Positions 8,418 to 17,259 of a stretch of DNA of 64,000 bases are shown here, piece by piece. Both the position numbers and the translations under genes were made by a program. The notes below the pieces were generated by a model. It was not told the origin of the DNA, did no database searches, and saw nothing but the letters and a program-made list of their open reading frames with translations. Position 1 is the stretch's first letter; every line of letters starts with the position of its first letter. The stretch is from Sphaerisporangium flaviroseum (GTDB lineage Bacteria > Actinomycetota > Actinomycetes > Streptosporangiales > Streptosporangiaceae), in NCBI RefSeq assembly GCF_039537005.1, contig NZ_BAAAZR010000020.1, positions 186,001 to 250,000 on the forward strand, read 5' to 3'.

Positions 8418-9332
8418 TCAGGCGCCCTGAGGGCGGGCCTCCAGGGCGCTGTCGAGCCGATCCCCATAGGCGGCCAGCAGCAGGCGGGCCTCGTCGGGGG
8501 CGAGGTCGCGTTCGATCATCACCACGGCCGTCTTCACCTCGTGGCCCGCGGCCTCCAGGGCGGCACGGGAGGCGGACAGGTTCGCGCCGGTGATGTCGCC
8601 GACGATGCGGGCCGCCCGGTCGACGAGCTTGGTGTTGCTGGCGGAGACCTCGACCATGTGGTTGCCGAAGGTCCTGCCACATTTGATCATGGCGATCGTC
8701 GAGATCATGTTGAGGACCAGCTTCTGCGCCGTGCCGGCCTTCAGCCGCGTCGAGCCGGTCACCACCTCAGGTCCCACGACCACCTCGATGGAGTGGTCGG
8801 CGGCTTGCGAGAGCGGCACGCCCTCGTTGCACGCCAGGCCAACGGTGAGCGCCCCGAGGGCCCGGGCCTCGGTCACGGCGGCCACCACGAACGGCGCCCG
8901 CCCACCGGCGGAGATGCCCACGACCGAGTCGAGCGGCCCGACCCGCCGCTCCCGGATGGCCGCCGCGCCGGCCTCGGCGTCGTCCTCCGCGCCCTCGACC
9001 GACCGCGTCAGCGCCTGCACTCCGCCCGCGATGATGCCCTGCACCACCTCGGGATCGGTGCCGAAGGTCGGCGGGCACTCCGAGGCGTCCAGCACCGCCA
9101 GCCGCCCGGACGTGCCCGCGCCCACGTAGAGGAGCCGTCCGCCGTCCTGCATCCGGGCGGCGATCTGGTCGATCGCGGCCGAGATCTGCGGGACCGCCCT
9201 TGCCACCGCCCCCGGGACCGTGGAGTCGGCCGCGTTCATCAGCCGGGCGATCTCGGCGGTCGGCAACCTGTCGATCTGCCGGTAACGGGGGTCGCTCTGT
9301 TCGGTCATGGACAGAGCAATGGATTGGGTCAT
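8418..9332 (-). CDS. murQ: N-acetylmuramic acid 6-phosphate etherase MurQ
   Basis: SIS-domain lyase of 304 residues that cleaves the lactyl ether of MurNAc-6-phosphate to give GlcNAc-6-phosphate, in recycling of cell-wall sugars. It shows YVGAGTSGRLAVLDASECPPTFG near 70-92 with the catalytic Glu, VGISAGGRAPFV, and the C-terminal SASNTKLVDRAARI. Length is normal for the family. The ATG at 9332 follows GAGGAG; an internal ATG eight codons later is less likely. The gene is 65 bases after a tandem GNAT gene and may be the last gene of the ABC-importer operon, which would tie that importer to wall-sugar uptake. Confidence 0.93.
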   Translation of the reverse strand: MTQSIALSMTEQSDPRYRQIDRLPTAEIARLMNAADSTVPGAVARAVPQISAAIDQIAARMQDGGRLLYVGAGTSGRLAVLDASECPPTFGTDPEVVQGIIAGGVQALTRSVEGAEDDAEAGAAAIRERRVGPLDSVVGISAGGRAPFVVAAVTEARALGALTVGLACNEGVPLSQAADHSIEVVVGPEVVTGSTRLKAGTAQKLVLNMISTIAMIKCGRTFGNHMVEVSASNTKLVDRAARIVGDITGANLSASRAALEAAGHEVKTAVVMIERDLAPDEARLLLAAYGDRLDSALEARPQGA

Positions 9333-9397
9333 GACTCCTCATCTTCCGGGGCGATAGTCGAATGGGGCGACGGGCGGTGTCCCACCGGTCGTGGAGG

Positions 9398-10402
9398 TCA
9401 GCCGAGAGAGCGGCGGTAGAGCCAGAAGACGCGCTCCACGCGGGCGCCGACGGCCCTCGCGTAGAAGCGCACCGGGCCGACCCAGCTGATCTGGACGCTG
9501 CGCAGGCCCGCCGCCGCCTGCTCCTGGAGGCATCGCCGCAGCAGGACCCTGCCGACCCCCAGCCCGCGGGCGGCCTCGGCCGTCCCCATCGGGCCGAACC
9601 ATCCCGGCCGCGCGCCCCAGGCGGCGAAGCCCAGGATCTCGTCCTGCCGGGCGGCGTAGTGGCACCCGCTCGCCTGCTCGACCTCCCAGGCCCATGAGTC
9701 GTTCCACTGCCTCCTGACGAACTCCGCCACCGCGGAACGCTCGCCAGGGGGCGCCGAATGCAGGGTGACCCCGGCCGAATCCAGCCGGGCGAGGGCGGCA
9801 CGGGAGGACGCGCCTTCACCGATGGCCGTACCGGCGGCGGTGTCCGACGCCCGGTCCTCCCCGAGGGCTTCCGCACCGCCGGGAAAGTACCCCGTGAGGT
9901 CCGCGGTCATGTTCCAGGCGGTGCGATACCTCTCGTAGCCGAGGCTCTCGGCCAGGCAGGCCGCCGGGGTGTACCGGACGTCGATGCCCGGCCAGGCGTA
10001 GCAGGGAGGGTTGCCCGCGAACCGCATCTCGCGGACGCCTCGCTCACGCAGCCAGACCTCGGCCGCCACGGCCAGGGCCCTGCCGGCCCCTCGCCCCTGA
10101 GCGGACGGGTGGACGGCGAGCAGGTCCACATGGCCCACGCCGTCGGGCGACGTCGAGGCGAACACCACCCCGTCGAGTTCCGGCGTCACGAGCGCCGTCC
10201 ACTCACGGCCCTCGGGCGGAGTGGCGAGCCGTGTGACGAGCTGCGGCGCCTCGGCGGCGTCCAGCGTGAGCGCGGCCCGTGCCAGTTCCCCGATGGCGGG
10301 CAGCTCGGCGGGGACCGCGGGCCGGATGCCGGTCCCGGGAATCCCGGCGGGCACCCCCGCCGCCGGCGGGCCGGCGCGGTGGTCCTGCCGCCCGCCGTTC
10401 AC
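9398..10402 (-). CDS. Tandem GNAT acetyltransferase
   Basis: A 334-residue protein with two GNAT folds. The N-terminal one has LLAVHPSAQGRGAGRAL near 95-111, and the C-terminal one has AARGLGVGRVLLRRCL near 282-297. The start ATG overlaps the stop of the upstream ABC ATPase gene (ATGA), so the gene belongs to the importer operon. The substrate could be an imported amino sugar or peptide, which is an inference from its place between the importer and murQ. The first 25 residues are glycine- and proline-rich and unlikely to be folded. Confidence 0.82.
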   Translation of the reverse strand: MNGGRQDHRAGPPAAGVPAGIPGTGIRPAVPAELPAIGELARAALTLDAAEAPQLVTRLATPPEGREWTALVTPELDGVVFASTSPDGVGHVDLLAVHPSAQGRGAGRALAVAAEVWLRERGVREMRFAGNPPCYAWPGIDVRYTPAACLAESLGYERYRTAWNMTADLTGYFPGGAEALGEDRASDTAAGTAIGEGASSRAALARLDSAGVTLHSAPPGERSAVAEFVRRQWNDSWAWEVEQASGCHYAARQDEILGFAAWGARPGWFGPMGTAEAARGLGVGRVLLRRCLQEQAAAGLRSVQISWVGPVRFYARAVGARVERVFWLYRRSLG

Positions 10403-11406
10403 GCGACCGCCTCGACCGGGATCACGCTACGGCGCCGGGGGTGGAAGCACGCGTGCTCGTGTGAGACGTCCGCCCCCTGGACCAGCGTGGGCGACTCGCT
10501 CTCGCAACGTTCGGTACGGAACGGGCACCTGCGGGCGAACAGGCAACCGGCGTCGGCATGACGCTCGTCGAGCGCCTCCAGCGGCACGACCCGGTCCGGG
10601 CCCGGCCGCTCCACGCCGTGCAGGACGGGGATCGCCGACAGCAACGACTGGGTGTAGGGATGCACGGGACCGGCGATGACGTCCTCGGTGAGCCCACGCT
10701 CCACGACCTGTCCCCGGTAGAGCACATACAGCTCGCCGTCCTCGCCGATGTACCTGGCGGTGGCGATGTCGTGGGTGATGAACAGCAGGCTCACCCCGAG
10801 CCGCTCGCGCAGGTCCTTGAGCAGGCCGAGGATGCTCAGCCGCATCGACACGTCGATCATCGAGACCGACTCGTCGGCGACGAGCATCTCCGGGTCCACG
10901 GTCAGCGCGCGGGCGATGACCACACGCTGGCGCATGCCGCCCGAGAGCTGGTGCGGATAGCGCCCGAGCACGTATCCGGGGTCGATGCCCACCAGGGACA
11001 GAAGCTCCTCCGCCCGATCGTCGATCCACGACTTCGGGCGGCCCGTCCGGCCCGCGCGCAGCGCGAGCGGCGCCTGAAGGGTCTGGTGGATCGTCCGGGT
11101 CGGGTTGAGCGCGGAGTACGGGTCCTGGTGGATGAGCTGGATCTTGCGGAAGTGCGGCTGCCGCTTCTTGGGGCGGAGGGGGGACATCGGCGTGCCGTCG
11201 ATGACGATCTCGCCGGAGTCGTAGGTCTCCAGTCCCGCGACGATCCGTCCGAGCGTGGTCTTGCCGCATCCGGACTCGCCGATGAACGAGACCGCTCCGC
11301 CCTTCTTGACGGTGAAGTCGATCCCACGCAACGCCGGCACGTCCCGGCCGCCGAGGACGTTGCCGCGCTGCTTGTAGGTCTTGGTGATGCCGGTGCCTGT
11401 GATCAC
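10399..11406 (-). CDS. Opp/Dpp-type ABC transporter ATPase (DppF-like)
   Basis: A 335-residue importer ATPase. Walker A GESGCGKTT is at 43-51, the signature is LSGGMRQRV, and the switch His is in LFITHDIATA. The Walker B/D-loop region reads ADESVSMIDVS instead of the common DEPVSALDVS. The C-terminal oligopeptide-transporter tail has Cys-rich GCLFARRCPF...RCESESP. GTG at 11406 overlaps the preceding gene's stop (GTGA) and is preceded by GGAGG. It pairs with the ATPase at 11403-12470 to power the permeases. The SMID variant resembles that seen in some Opp-type importers for oligosaccharides, so the substrate need not be a peptide. Confidence 0.88.
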   Translation of the reverse strand: MITGTGITKTYKQRGNVLGGRDVPALRGIDFTVKKGGAVSFIGESGCGKTTLGRIVAGLETYDSGEIVIDGTPMSPLRPKKRQPHFRKIQLIHQDPYSALNPTRTIHQTLQAPLALRAGRTGRPKSWIDDRAEELLSLVGIDPGYVLGRYPHQLSGGMRQRVVIARALTVDPEMLVADESVSMIDVSMRLSILGLLKDLRERLGVSLLFITHDIATARYIGEDGELYVLYRGQVVERGLTEDVIAGPVHPYTQSLLSAIPVLHGVERPGPDRVVPLEALDERHADAGCLFARRCPFRTERCESESPTLVQGADVSHEHACFHPRRRSVIPVEAVA

Positions 11407-12470
11407 GCGTATTCCTCCTGCTCCGCCGTCGAGTGCGACCGTTCGACCGCGTGGCAGGCGACGGTCCGTTCGCCATGGGTGACCGGGGGCGGCTCCACCG
11501 TCTCGCAGATGTCCATGCGAAGCGGGCAGCGCTCCCTGAAGACGCATCCCCGCACCGGCAGGGTGCCAAGCGTGGGCGGCCGGCCGGGCAGCCCCTGGGC
11601 CTCGGCGATGTCGCCGGACAGACGCGGGATCGCCCGGATCAGGCCCTGGGTGTAGGGATGGCGGGGCGTGCCGAGCACCTCCATGGTGGGGCCGTGCTCG
11701 ACCACGCGCCCGCCGTACATCACGGCGAGGCGGTCGGTGAGCTCCGCCGCCACGCCGATGTCGTGGGTCACCATCACGGTCGTGAGCCCGCGCTCCTTGT
11801 GGACCTCGCGGACGATCCGCAGGATGGTGGCCTGCGTGATCATGTCGAGTGCCGTGGTCGGCTCGTCGAGGATGACGAGCTGGGCGTTCAGCACGAGGGC
11901 GAGCATGATGCCGACGCGCTGGCGCATGCCTCCCGACAGCTCGTGCTGGTGGGAGTCGAGCACCCGGGCGCCGTCCAGGCCCATCCGCTCCAGCAGCTCC
12001 TTGGCCTCCCGTACGAGCGCGCTCCGGTCCTCGACGCCGTGGGAACGCCCGAGGTCGAGCAGTTGCTTGCCGACCGTCTTGAGCGGGTTGAGGGAGTTCT
12101 GCGCGGCCTGGAAGACGTATCCCAGATGCCTGCCGCGCGCCCGGCGCAGCTCGTCGCCGCGCAGCTCGACGACGTCGCCCAGGCCGTCGATCTCCACGCT
12201 GCCCGCCTTGATGCGGCCGGGCGGCTGGACGGCGTTGAGCAGCGAAAGCGCCAGCGTGGACTTGCCGGAGCCCGACTCCCCCACGATGCCGGTGATGGTG
12301 CCGGGCTCGATGGTGAGGCTGACACCGCCCAGGGCGGGCAGCTCGCCGAGCGGGGTCTTGTAGACGACGGTGAGATCGCGGACGCGCACGCCCGGCGCCG
12401 TGCCGAGGCCGGGGGTGGCGGGGGAACCGGGCCGGGGAGGTGCCCCGGCCCCGTGGGAGGTGGTCGTCAC
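11403..12470 (-). CDS. Opp/Dpp-type ABC transporter ATPase (DppD-like)
   Basis: A 355-residue ATPase, partner of the downstream DppF-like subunit. After a proline-rich leader of about 25 residues, Walker A GESGSGKST lies near 64-72, the signature LSGGMRQRVGI near 168, and Walker B LVILDEPTTALDMITQ near 190. The C-terminal Opp tail is GCVFRERCPLRMDIC. A GTG at 12470 is used, preceded by GAGGAG, three bases after the upstream permease stop. Cytoplasmic face of an importer. Confidence 0.9.
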   Translation of the reverse strand: MTTTSHGAGAPPRPGSPATPGLGTAPGVRVRDLTVVYKTPLGELPALGGVSLTIEPGTITGIVGESGSGKSTLALSLLNAVQPPGRIKAGSVEIDGLGDVVELRGDELRRARGRHLGYVFQAAQNSLNPLKTVGKQLLDLGRSHGVEDRSALVREAKELLERMGLDGARVLDSHQHELSGGMRQRVGIMLALVLNAQLVILDEPTTALDMITQATILRIVREVHKERGLTTVMVTHDIGVAAELTDRLAVMYGGRVVEHGPTMEVLGTPRHPYTQGLIRAIPRLSGDIAEAQGLPGRPPTLGTLPVRGCVFRERCPLRMDICETVEPPPVTHGERTVACHAVERSHSTAEQEEYA

Positions 12471-12473
12471 TCG

Positions 12474-13394
12474 TTACTCCTCACGCAGCCGTGGATTGAA
12501 GATCTCGTCCATCGCGTCGACGATGAGCACGATGCCCAGCGTGAGCAGCAGGATGGCGAGCAGCGGCGCCATCAGGTAGGGCAGCGCGGCCGTGCTGGTC
12601 AGGGCGCCGCCGCCGAAGACGGCGAGGTTCAGCATCACGCCCCAGTTGTTGGAGTCGAACGGCAGGACCCCGAGGAAGAACAGGCCCACCTGGGCGTAGA
12701 TCGCCCCGGTCACGGCGATGAGGACGTTCATGGCGATGTACGGCGCCATGCTGGGCAGCAGCTCGCGTCCGATGATGTGCGTGGTGGACAGGCCGAGGCC
12801 CTTGGCCGCCTCGATGAAGCCCCGCTCGCGCAGGGACAGGGTCTGCGACCGTACGGCCCGCGCCACACCACCCCAGCCGAGCAGGCCGAGGACCAGGCCC
12901 ATCTCCAGCGGCCCCTGGAACTTCCAGACGGTCGAGAGCACCAGCAGCAGCGGCAGGCCGGGGATGGTGAGCTGCATGTCGGTGATCCGCATCAGCACGC
13001 TGTCCCAGCGTCCCCGGTGAAAGCCGGCGAGCAGCCCGAGCGCCGTACCGAGCGAGACCGTGATGACCGCGGTGACCAGGCCGGTGAGGATGACGTACCG
13101 CGAGCCGGTGATCACCAGGGCGAGCACGTCGGTGCCCTCGAAGTCGGTGCCGAAGGGATGCGCCAGGCTCGGCGCGGCGTAGAGCGCGTTGTTGTCGCGT
13201 GGCAGGTGGGCGGGGTAGAGCATCGGCCCTACCAGCGCCATGGCCGCGAACAGGGCGACGATGGCCACGCCGACGATCCGGCTCGGCTTGCGGCGCAGCA
13301 CGCGTCCCACGCCTCGCCAGAAGTTCCGGCGCAGCGTCGCGCGCCTGCTCTCCTGGCCGCCCTGGCTCCCAGGGAGGATCGCCGTCAGCGTCAT
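12474..13394 (-). CDS. ABC transporter permease (DppC-like)
   Basis: A 306-residue inner-membrane permease of the BPD transport family with about six transmembrane helices. After an N-terminal hydrophobic helix (IVGVAIVALFAAMALVG) there is the OppC-N type loop and a conserved cytoplasmic EAA loop (RGFIEAAKGLGLSTTHIIGRE). Its ATG overlaps the TGA of the DppB-like gene (ATGA). It forms the translocation pore with that protein. Confidence 0.9.
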   Translation of the reverse strand: MTLTAILPGSQGGQESRRATLRRNFWRGVGRVLRRKPSRIVGVAIVALFAAMALVGPMLYPAHLPRDNNALYAAPSLAHPFGTDFEGTDVLALVITGSRYVILTGLVTAVITVSLGTALGLLAGFHRGRWDSVLMRITDMQLTIPGLPLLLVLSTVWKFQGPLEMGLVLGLLGWGGVARAVRSQTLSLRERGFIEAAKGLGLSTTHIIGRELLPSMAPYIAMNVLIAVTGAIYAQVGLFFLGVLPFDSNNWGVMLNLAVFGGGALTSTAALPYLMAPLLAILLLTLGIVLIVDAMDEIFNPRLREE

Positions 13395-14428
13395 GCCGTG
13401 CCTCCAGTCCGCACTCGGGGGTCGATCACGGCGTAGAGCAGGTCGGCCGCGATGTTGGCCACGATGATCGCCACCGTGGTCACCAGGAAGGTGCCGCCCA
13501 TCAGGGCGTAGTCACGGGCGCCGATGCTGTTGACGAGCAGCAGCCCGAGTCCCGGGTAGTTGAAGATCCGTTCGATGAAGATCGCGCCGCCGAACAGCAT
13601 GCCGAGCGACAGTGCCAGGATCGTGAAGAGCGGCAGGATCGCGTTGCGGGCCACGTACCGGAACAGGACGCCCCGGGAGAGCCCGCGCAGCTCGGCGGCC
13701 AGGATGAAGTCGTCGCCGAGCACGGTCGCCACGCTGGACTTCATCGCGAGCACCCATCCGCCGTAGCTGGCGAGCGCGTACGTCAGCACGGGCAGGGTGG
13801 CGTGCTGGATCAGCGAGGCGAGGTAGCCGGCGTTGAAGCCGGGCACGAACTCGACGTCGACCGGGCCGCCCGCCGGCAGGATCGGCCACAGCGTCGTGAA
13901 GATCGCCAGGACGAGCAGCCCGATGACGTACTGCGGCACGCCGTGCAGCAGCGAGCCGGAGATGGAGAGCAGGTCGCCCAGCTTGCCCGACCGCTTGATG
14001 CCCGCGTAGACCCCGAGCGTCACGCCGAGCACGAAGCTCAGCAGCGTGCCCCCGAGCACCGGCAGGATGGTCCACTTGGCCGCCGCGCCGATCAGCGTGA
14101 CGACCTCGGTGCCCGGCGTGCTGAGCGACTGCCCCATGTCGAGGTGGAGCAGCGCCTTCATGTAGCCGAGGTACTGCTCCCACAGGGAACCCGTGGGCAG
14201 GAACCCGTAGAGCGCCGCCGTCGCGCGCTCGGCCATGTCAGGGGACATGCCGCGCTCGATCAGCGTCTCGTACTGCCCGAGGACCGGATTGCCGGGGATG
14301 TTGCGGATGATCACGAAGCTGATGGTGGTGACCACCCAGATCATGATGAGGCCCCGGACCAGGTGACCCGTGAACCGTCGCGTTACCGCGTTGACCCGGG
14401 GACCGCCCGGGCGGGCGAGGAGCTTCAT
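13391..14428 (-). CDS. ABC transporter permease (DppB-like)
   Basis: A 345-residue permease with about six transmembrane segments and the BPD EAA loop (DFILAAELRGLSRGVLFRYV). It has the family start LVRGLIMIWVVTTISFVIIRNIPGNP, where the RNIPGNP motif follows helix 1 as in DppB/OppB proteins. Its ATG overlaps the stop of the binding-protein gene (ATGA), giving a tightly coupled order: binding protein, DppB, DppC, DppD, DppF. Confidence 0.9.
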   Translation of the reverse strand: MKLLARPGGPRVNAVTRRFTGHLVRGLIMIWVVTTISFVIIRNIPGNPVLGQYETLIERGMSPDMAERATAALYGFLPTGSLWEQYLGYMKALLHLDMGQSLSTPGTEVVTLIGAAAKWTILPVLGGTLLSFVLGVTLGVYAGIKRSGKLGDLLSISGSLLHGVPQYVIGLLVLAIFTTLWPILPAGGPVDVEFVPGFNAGYLASLIQHATLPVLTYALASYGGWVLAMKSSVATVLGDDFILAAELRGLSRGVLFRYVARNAILPLFTILALSLGMLFGGAIFIERIFNYPGLGLLLVNSIGARDYALMGGTFLVTTVAIIVANIAADLLYAVIDPRVRTGGTA

Positions 14429-16218
14429 AGGCTACTTTTCTTGATCAGCCCAAGCTGCATCCACACGCCCGCGGGGAGCCTGAGCACCTCGCTTCCCGCC
14501 TCCGGCCAGCCGGAGTAGCGGGAGGTGTTGATGAACTGGGTGTTGACGTAGTCGTAGATCTGGATGACCGGGAGCTGCTCGTTCGTCAGCCTGGCGAGCG
14601 TGCCGACGATCCGCTTCTGCTCGTCGGGGGAGGCGAGGTTGAGCCGGTTGGTCAGCTCGCCGGGGTTCACCCCGTCGATCTTCTCCGGACCGCCCATCCA
14701 GTTGCCGTCCTTGCCGGGCGGGGAATGCCTGAGCCGCCCGGCGAGCAGCGACCAGCCGTTGGCGGACCCGTACAGGCGCTGGTAGATGTTGTACGGCGAG
14801 GGGCCGAGGGCCACCAGCCAGAACCCGATGTCGAAGTTCCCCGCCGCGAGCTCGTCGAGGTAGAGGATGTAGTCGGCCGAGGTCGTCACGCTGGCGTCGA
14901 TCCCGTGGTCGTTGAGCTGGCTGGTGACCGACTTGGCGGCGGCGACCCAGTCGGAGAACGACGCGGGCACGTGGACCTGCACCTTCCAGGGCTTGCCGTC
15001 CGGCATCGCCCACGTGCCGCCCTTCTTGACCATGCCCGCGGCCTTCAGCTCCTTCTCGGCCTTGGCCGGGTCGACCTTGTACTGGTCGAGGGCGCCGAGC
15101 CGGTCGCCGAGCCACGCCTTGGCGGCGCTGGCGTGGATGCCCGTGGTGGTGACCGCCGGCGTCCCCGCCTCGGGTGAGGCGATCTTGGTGACCTGGGTGC
15201 GGTCGATCAGATACGCCAGCGCCCGCCGCACGTGCACGTTGTCGTACGGCTTGCGCGCCTGGTTGAACGCCATGGACGCGGCCACCGGGGAGTAGCCCTT
15301 GCGGATGTCGTTGCCGTGGGTCTTCTTGATCCGCTCCATGACGGCGGCGGGCACCGCCGTGAAGGGCGCGCTGTCCAGCTTGCCGGAGACCAGGTAGTTC
15401 CAGATCTGCTCGTTGCCGGTGTAGTTGAGAACCTTCACCTTGTCCGGCACGATCCTGGCGGCGTCGTAGAAGTAGGGGTTCTTCTTCAGCAGCGCGGCGC
15501 CCGGGTTGATCCGCTCGAGCACGAACGGTCCCGCCGAGACGTCCTCGCGGGGCGCGAAGGTGATGACCTGCTGCGCCAGCCCGGTGATCTCGGTCTTGGC
15601 CTTGTCGGCGGCGGGTCCCGTGCCCCGGGCGGCCGTCAGCGTGGTCCAGAAGCCCGCCGGCAGGAGCGAGCCGTACACGTGGGCGGGGACGACGACCGTG
15701 GACAGGACGTTCCGGAGGAACACGTTGCTGCGATTGGCGCCCTGGACGATCTTGACGGTCTTCCCGTCGAGGACCTGGATGTCGGCCGCCGCACCGGCCG
15801 CCCCCGCGTTCACGGTGTACGCGCTGCCGCCCTGGGTGTAGGCGAGGCCGATGGACACGCGGATGTCCTCGCTGGTGACGGGCTTGCCGTCCGACCACCG
15901 GGCGTTCGGCTGCAGGTGGATGACGACCTCGCCCTGGTCGGGTGTGGCGGTCCAGCTACGGGCGAGGCCCGGATAGAACTGGTTCGGATCCATCAGGTCG
16001 TTCTTGGGCCAGGCCAGCGACATCGTGTCGTAGCCCACGAACGTGCTGCCCTTCGGGTTGAAGGGATTGATCGGCGCGCTCGCGTCGATCTGCTTCGCAC
16101 CGTCGATGGTGGTGTAGATGCCGCCAGAACGAGAAGTGCCGTCGGTCTGCGTGGTGCCGCAGGCGGCTGTGGCTGTGGCGACCGCCGCCAGGGCCGCGGT
16201 CGCTGCGAGTCGCTTCAT
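14425..16218 (-). CDS. Solute-binding lipoprotein of ABC importer (family 5)
   Basis: A 597-residue extracytoplasmic binding protein. The signal peptide ends in the lipobox ATAAC with Cys20, so the mature protein is lipid-anchored. The SBP family 5 pattern is seen in DLMDPNQFYPGLARSWT and ARWSDGKPVTSEDIRVS. Family members bind peptides, oligosaccharides, nickel or other solutes. ATG at 16218 follows GGAG at eight bases; the longer frame upstream lacks a signal peptide. It is the first gene of the operon that runs to the tandem GNAT gene and perhaps murQ. Confidence 0.9.
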   Translation of the reverse strand: MKRLAATAALAAVATATAACGTTQTDGTSRSGGIYTTIDGAKQIDASAPINPFNPKGSTFVGYDTMSLAWPKNDLMDPNQFYPGLARSWTATPDQGEVVIHLQPNARWSDGKPVTSEDIRVSIGLAYTQGGSAYTVNAGAAGAAADIQVLDGKTVKIVQGANRSNVFLRNVLSTVVVPAHVYGSLLPAGFWTTLTAARGTGPAADKAKTEITGLAQQVITFAPREDVSAGPFVLERINPGAALLKKNPYFYDAARIVPDKVKVLNYTGNEQIWNYLVSGKLDSAPFTAVPAAVMERIKKTHGNDIRKGYSPVAASMAFNQARKPYDNVHVRRALAYLIDRTQVTKIASPEAGTPAVTTTGIHASAAKAWLGDRLGALDQYKVDPAKAEKELKAAGMVKKGGTWAMPDGKPWKVQVHVPASFSDWVAAAKSVTSQLNDHGIDASVTTSADYILYLDELAAGNFDIGFWLVALGPSPYNIYQRLYGSANGWSLLAGRLRHSPPGKDGNWMGGPEKIDGVNPGELTNRLNLASPDEQKRIVGTLARLTNEQLPVIQIYDYVNTQFINTSRYSGWPEAGSEVLRLPAGVWMQLGLIKKSSL

Positions 16219-16248
16219 GAAGTGCTCTCCAGGTCCCCGATTGCCAGG

Positions 16249-16278
16249 ACCATACGGGCGCCAGGGCACAGTGGTCAA
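16249..16278 (-). promoter_or_regulatory. Candidate sigma-70-type promoter of the ABC operon
   Basis: On the minus strand TTGACC (16278-16273) and TATGGT (16254-16249) are 18 bases apart, close to the housekeeping consensus. Transcription would begin near 16242, about 24 bases before the binding-protein ATG. The region just upstream is unusually AT-rich for this genome. Confidence 0.45.
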
Positions 16279-16374
16279 TTTTTTTCTTCCACACACCCTA
16301 GCATGAAGATAACTTTTACCCACCCCGTCTACCTGCGGAGATACCGCTGGGCGTGCCTTGACCGCCCCCAGGAA

Positions 16375-16414
16375 ACAGGGAAGGGCCCCGGCGCCCGCCG
16401 GGACCCTTCCCTGT
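16375..16414 (-). terminator. Terminator hairpin after methyltransferase gene
   Basis: Perfect 11-bp arms ACAGGGAAGGG and CCCTTCCCTGT, with further pairing inside, lie 22-62 bases past the methyltransferase stop. The stem is strong and G+C-rich. It is followed on the minus strand by TTCC only, as is common for actinomycete terminators. Confidence 0.7.
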
Positions 16415-16436
16415 CAGATACGTGCCGTGCCCGCGC

Positions 16437-17243
16437 TCAGGGCACCCGGCCCACACCGCCGACGGCGCCCGCCTCGCCCGGCTTGACGAGCGACAGGTGG
16501 ACCGCGGGCCGCCAGTCCTGCAGGGGGACGACTCCGGGGTCGGCCAGCTCCAGCCCTTCGAAGAAGGTCACCACCTGCTCCGGAGTGCGCGAGGTGACGC
16601 CAGGCGCCGAGGTGCGGCTGAAGACCTCCTGGCCCTCGCGATCCTGGTCCTCGCTCAGCGGTCCGATCGAGCCATGCGAGATGACCAGGTGACCACCCGG
16701 CTTGAGCGCCGACCTGAAGGTCGAGACGATCTTCATCGCCTCGGCGTCATCGGGGATGAAGTGCAGGACGCCCAGCAGCAGGATCGCCACCGGCTGGGTG
16801 AAGTCGAGGTGCTCGCGGACTTCGGGGTGGTCGATGAGCGCCTGCGGGTCGCGCATGTCGGCCCTGAGGGCCACCACGCGGTCGTTCTGGGCGAGCAGCG
16901 CGTGGGCGTGGGTGAGCACGATGGGATCGTTGTCGACGTAGACGACCCGGGACTCCGGCGCGAGCTCCTGTGCCACCTGGTGGACGTTCCGCTGGGTCGG
17001 CAGCCCCGCTCCCACGTCGAGGAACTGCCGGATGCCCTGCTCGCTAAGGTAGGTCACCGTGCGGATCAAGAACTCGCGGTTCTCCCGGGCCACGTCGCGC
17101 ACGTTCGGGAGGATCTCGATGATCTTCTCGGCGGCCTCGCGGTCGGCGGCGAAGTTGTCCTTGCCGCCCAGGTAGTAGTCGTAGATGCGGGCGACGCTCG
17201 GCGTGAACGGATCGACGCCTGAAGGTACTTCGTACTCGCTCAT
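16437..17243 (-). CDS. SAM-dependent methyltransferase, DUF574 (PF04672) type
   Basis: A 268-residue class I methyltransferase of the family abundant in filamentous actinomycetes. It begins with the hallmark PSVARIYDYYLGGKDNF near 13-29, followed by FLDVGAGLPT (SAM motif I, near 83) and VYVDNDPIVL (motif II with acidic ribose contact). Target unknown. ATG at 17243 follows GGGGAA. It is 16 bases downstream of lysS and probably cotranscribed, which is likely only a matter of shared transcription. Confidence 0.85.
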   Translation of the reverse strand: MSEYEVPSGVDPFTPSVARIYDYYLGGKDNFAADREAAEKIIEILPNVRDVARENREFLIRTVTYLSEQGIRQFLDVGAGLPTQRNVHQVAQELAPESRVVYVDNDPIVLTHAHALLAQNDRVVALRADMRDPQALIDHPEVREHLDFTQPVAILLLGVLHFIPDDAEAMKIVSTFRSALKPGGHLVISHGSIGPLSEDQDREGQEVFSRTSAPGVTSRTPEQVVTFFEGLELADPGVVPLQDWRPAVHLSLVKPGEAGAVGGVGRVP

Positions 17244-17259
17244 GTCGTTCCCCGCACGC

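Noticed and set aside
11433..13436. A 667-codon plus-strand frame opposite the ABC genes
   Set aside because: Shadow of the ATPase and permease genes.
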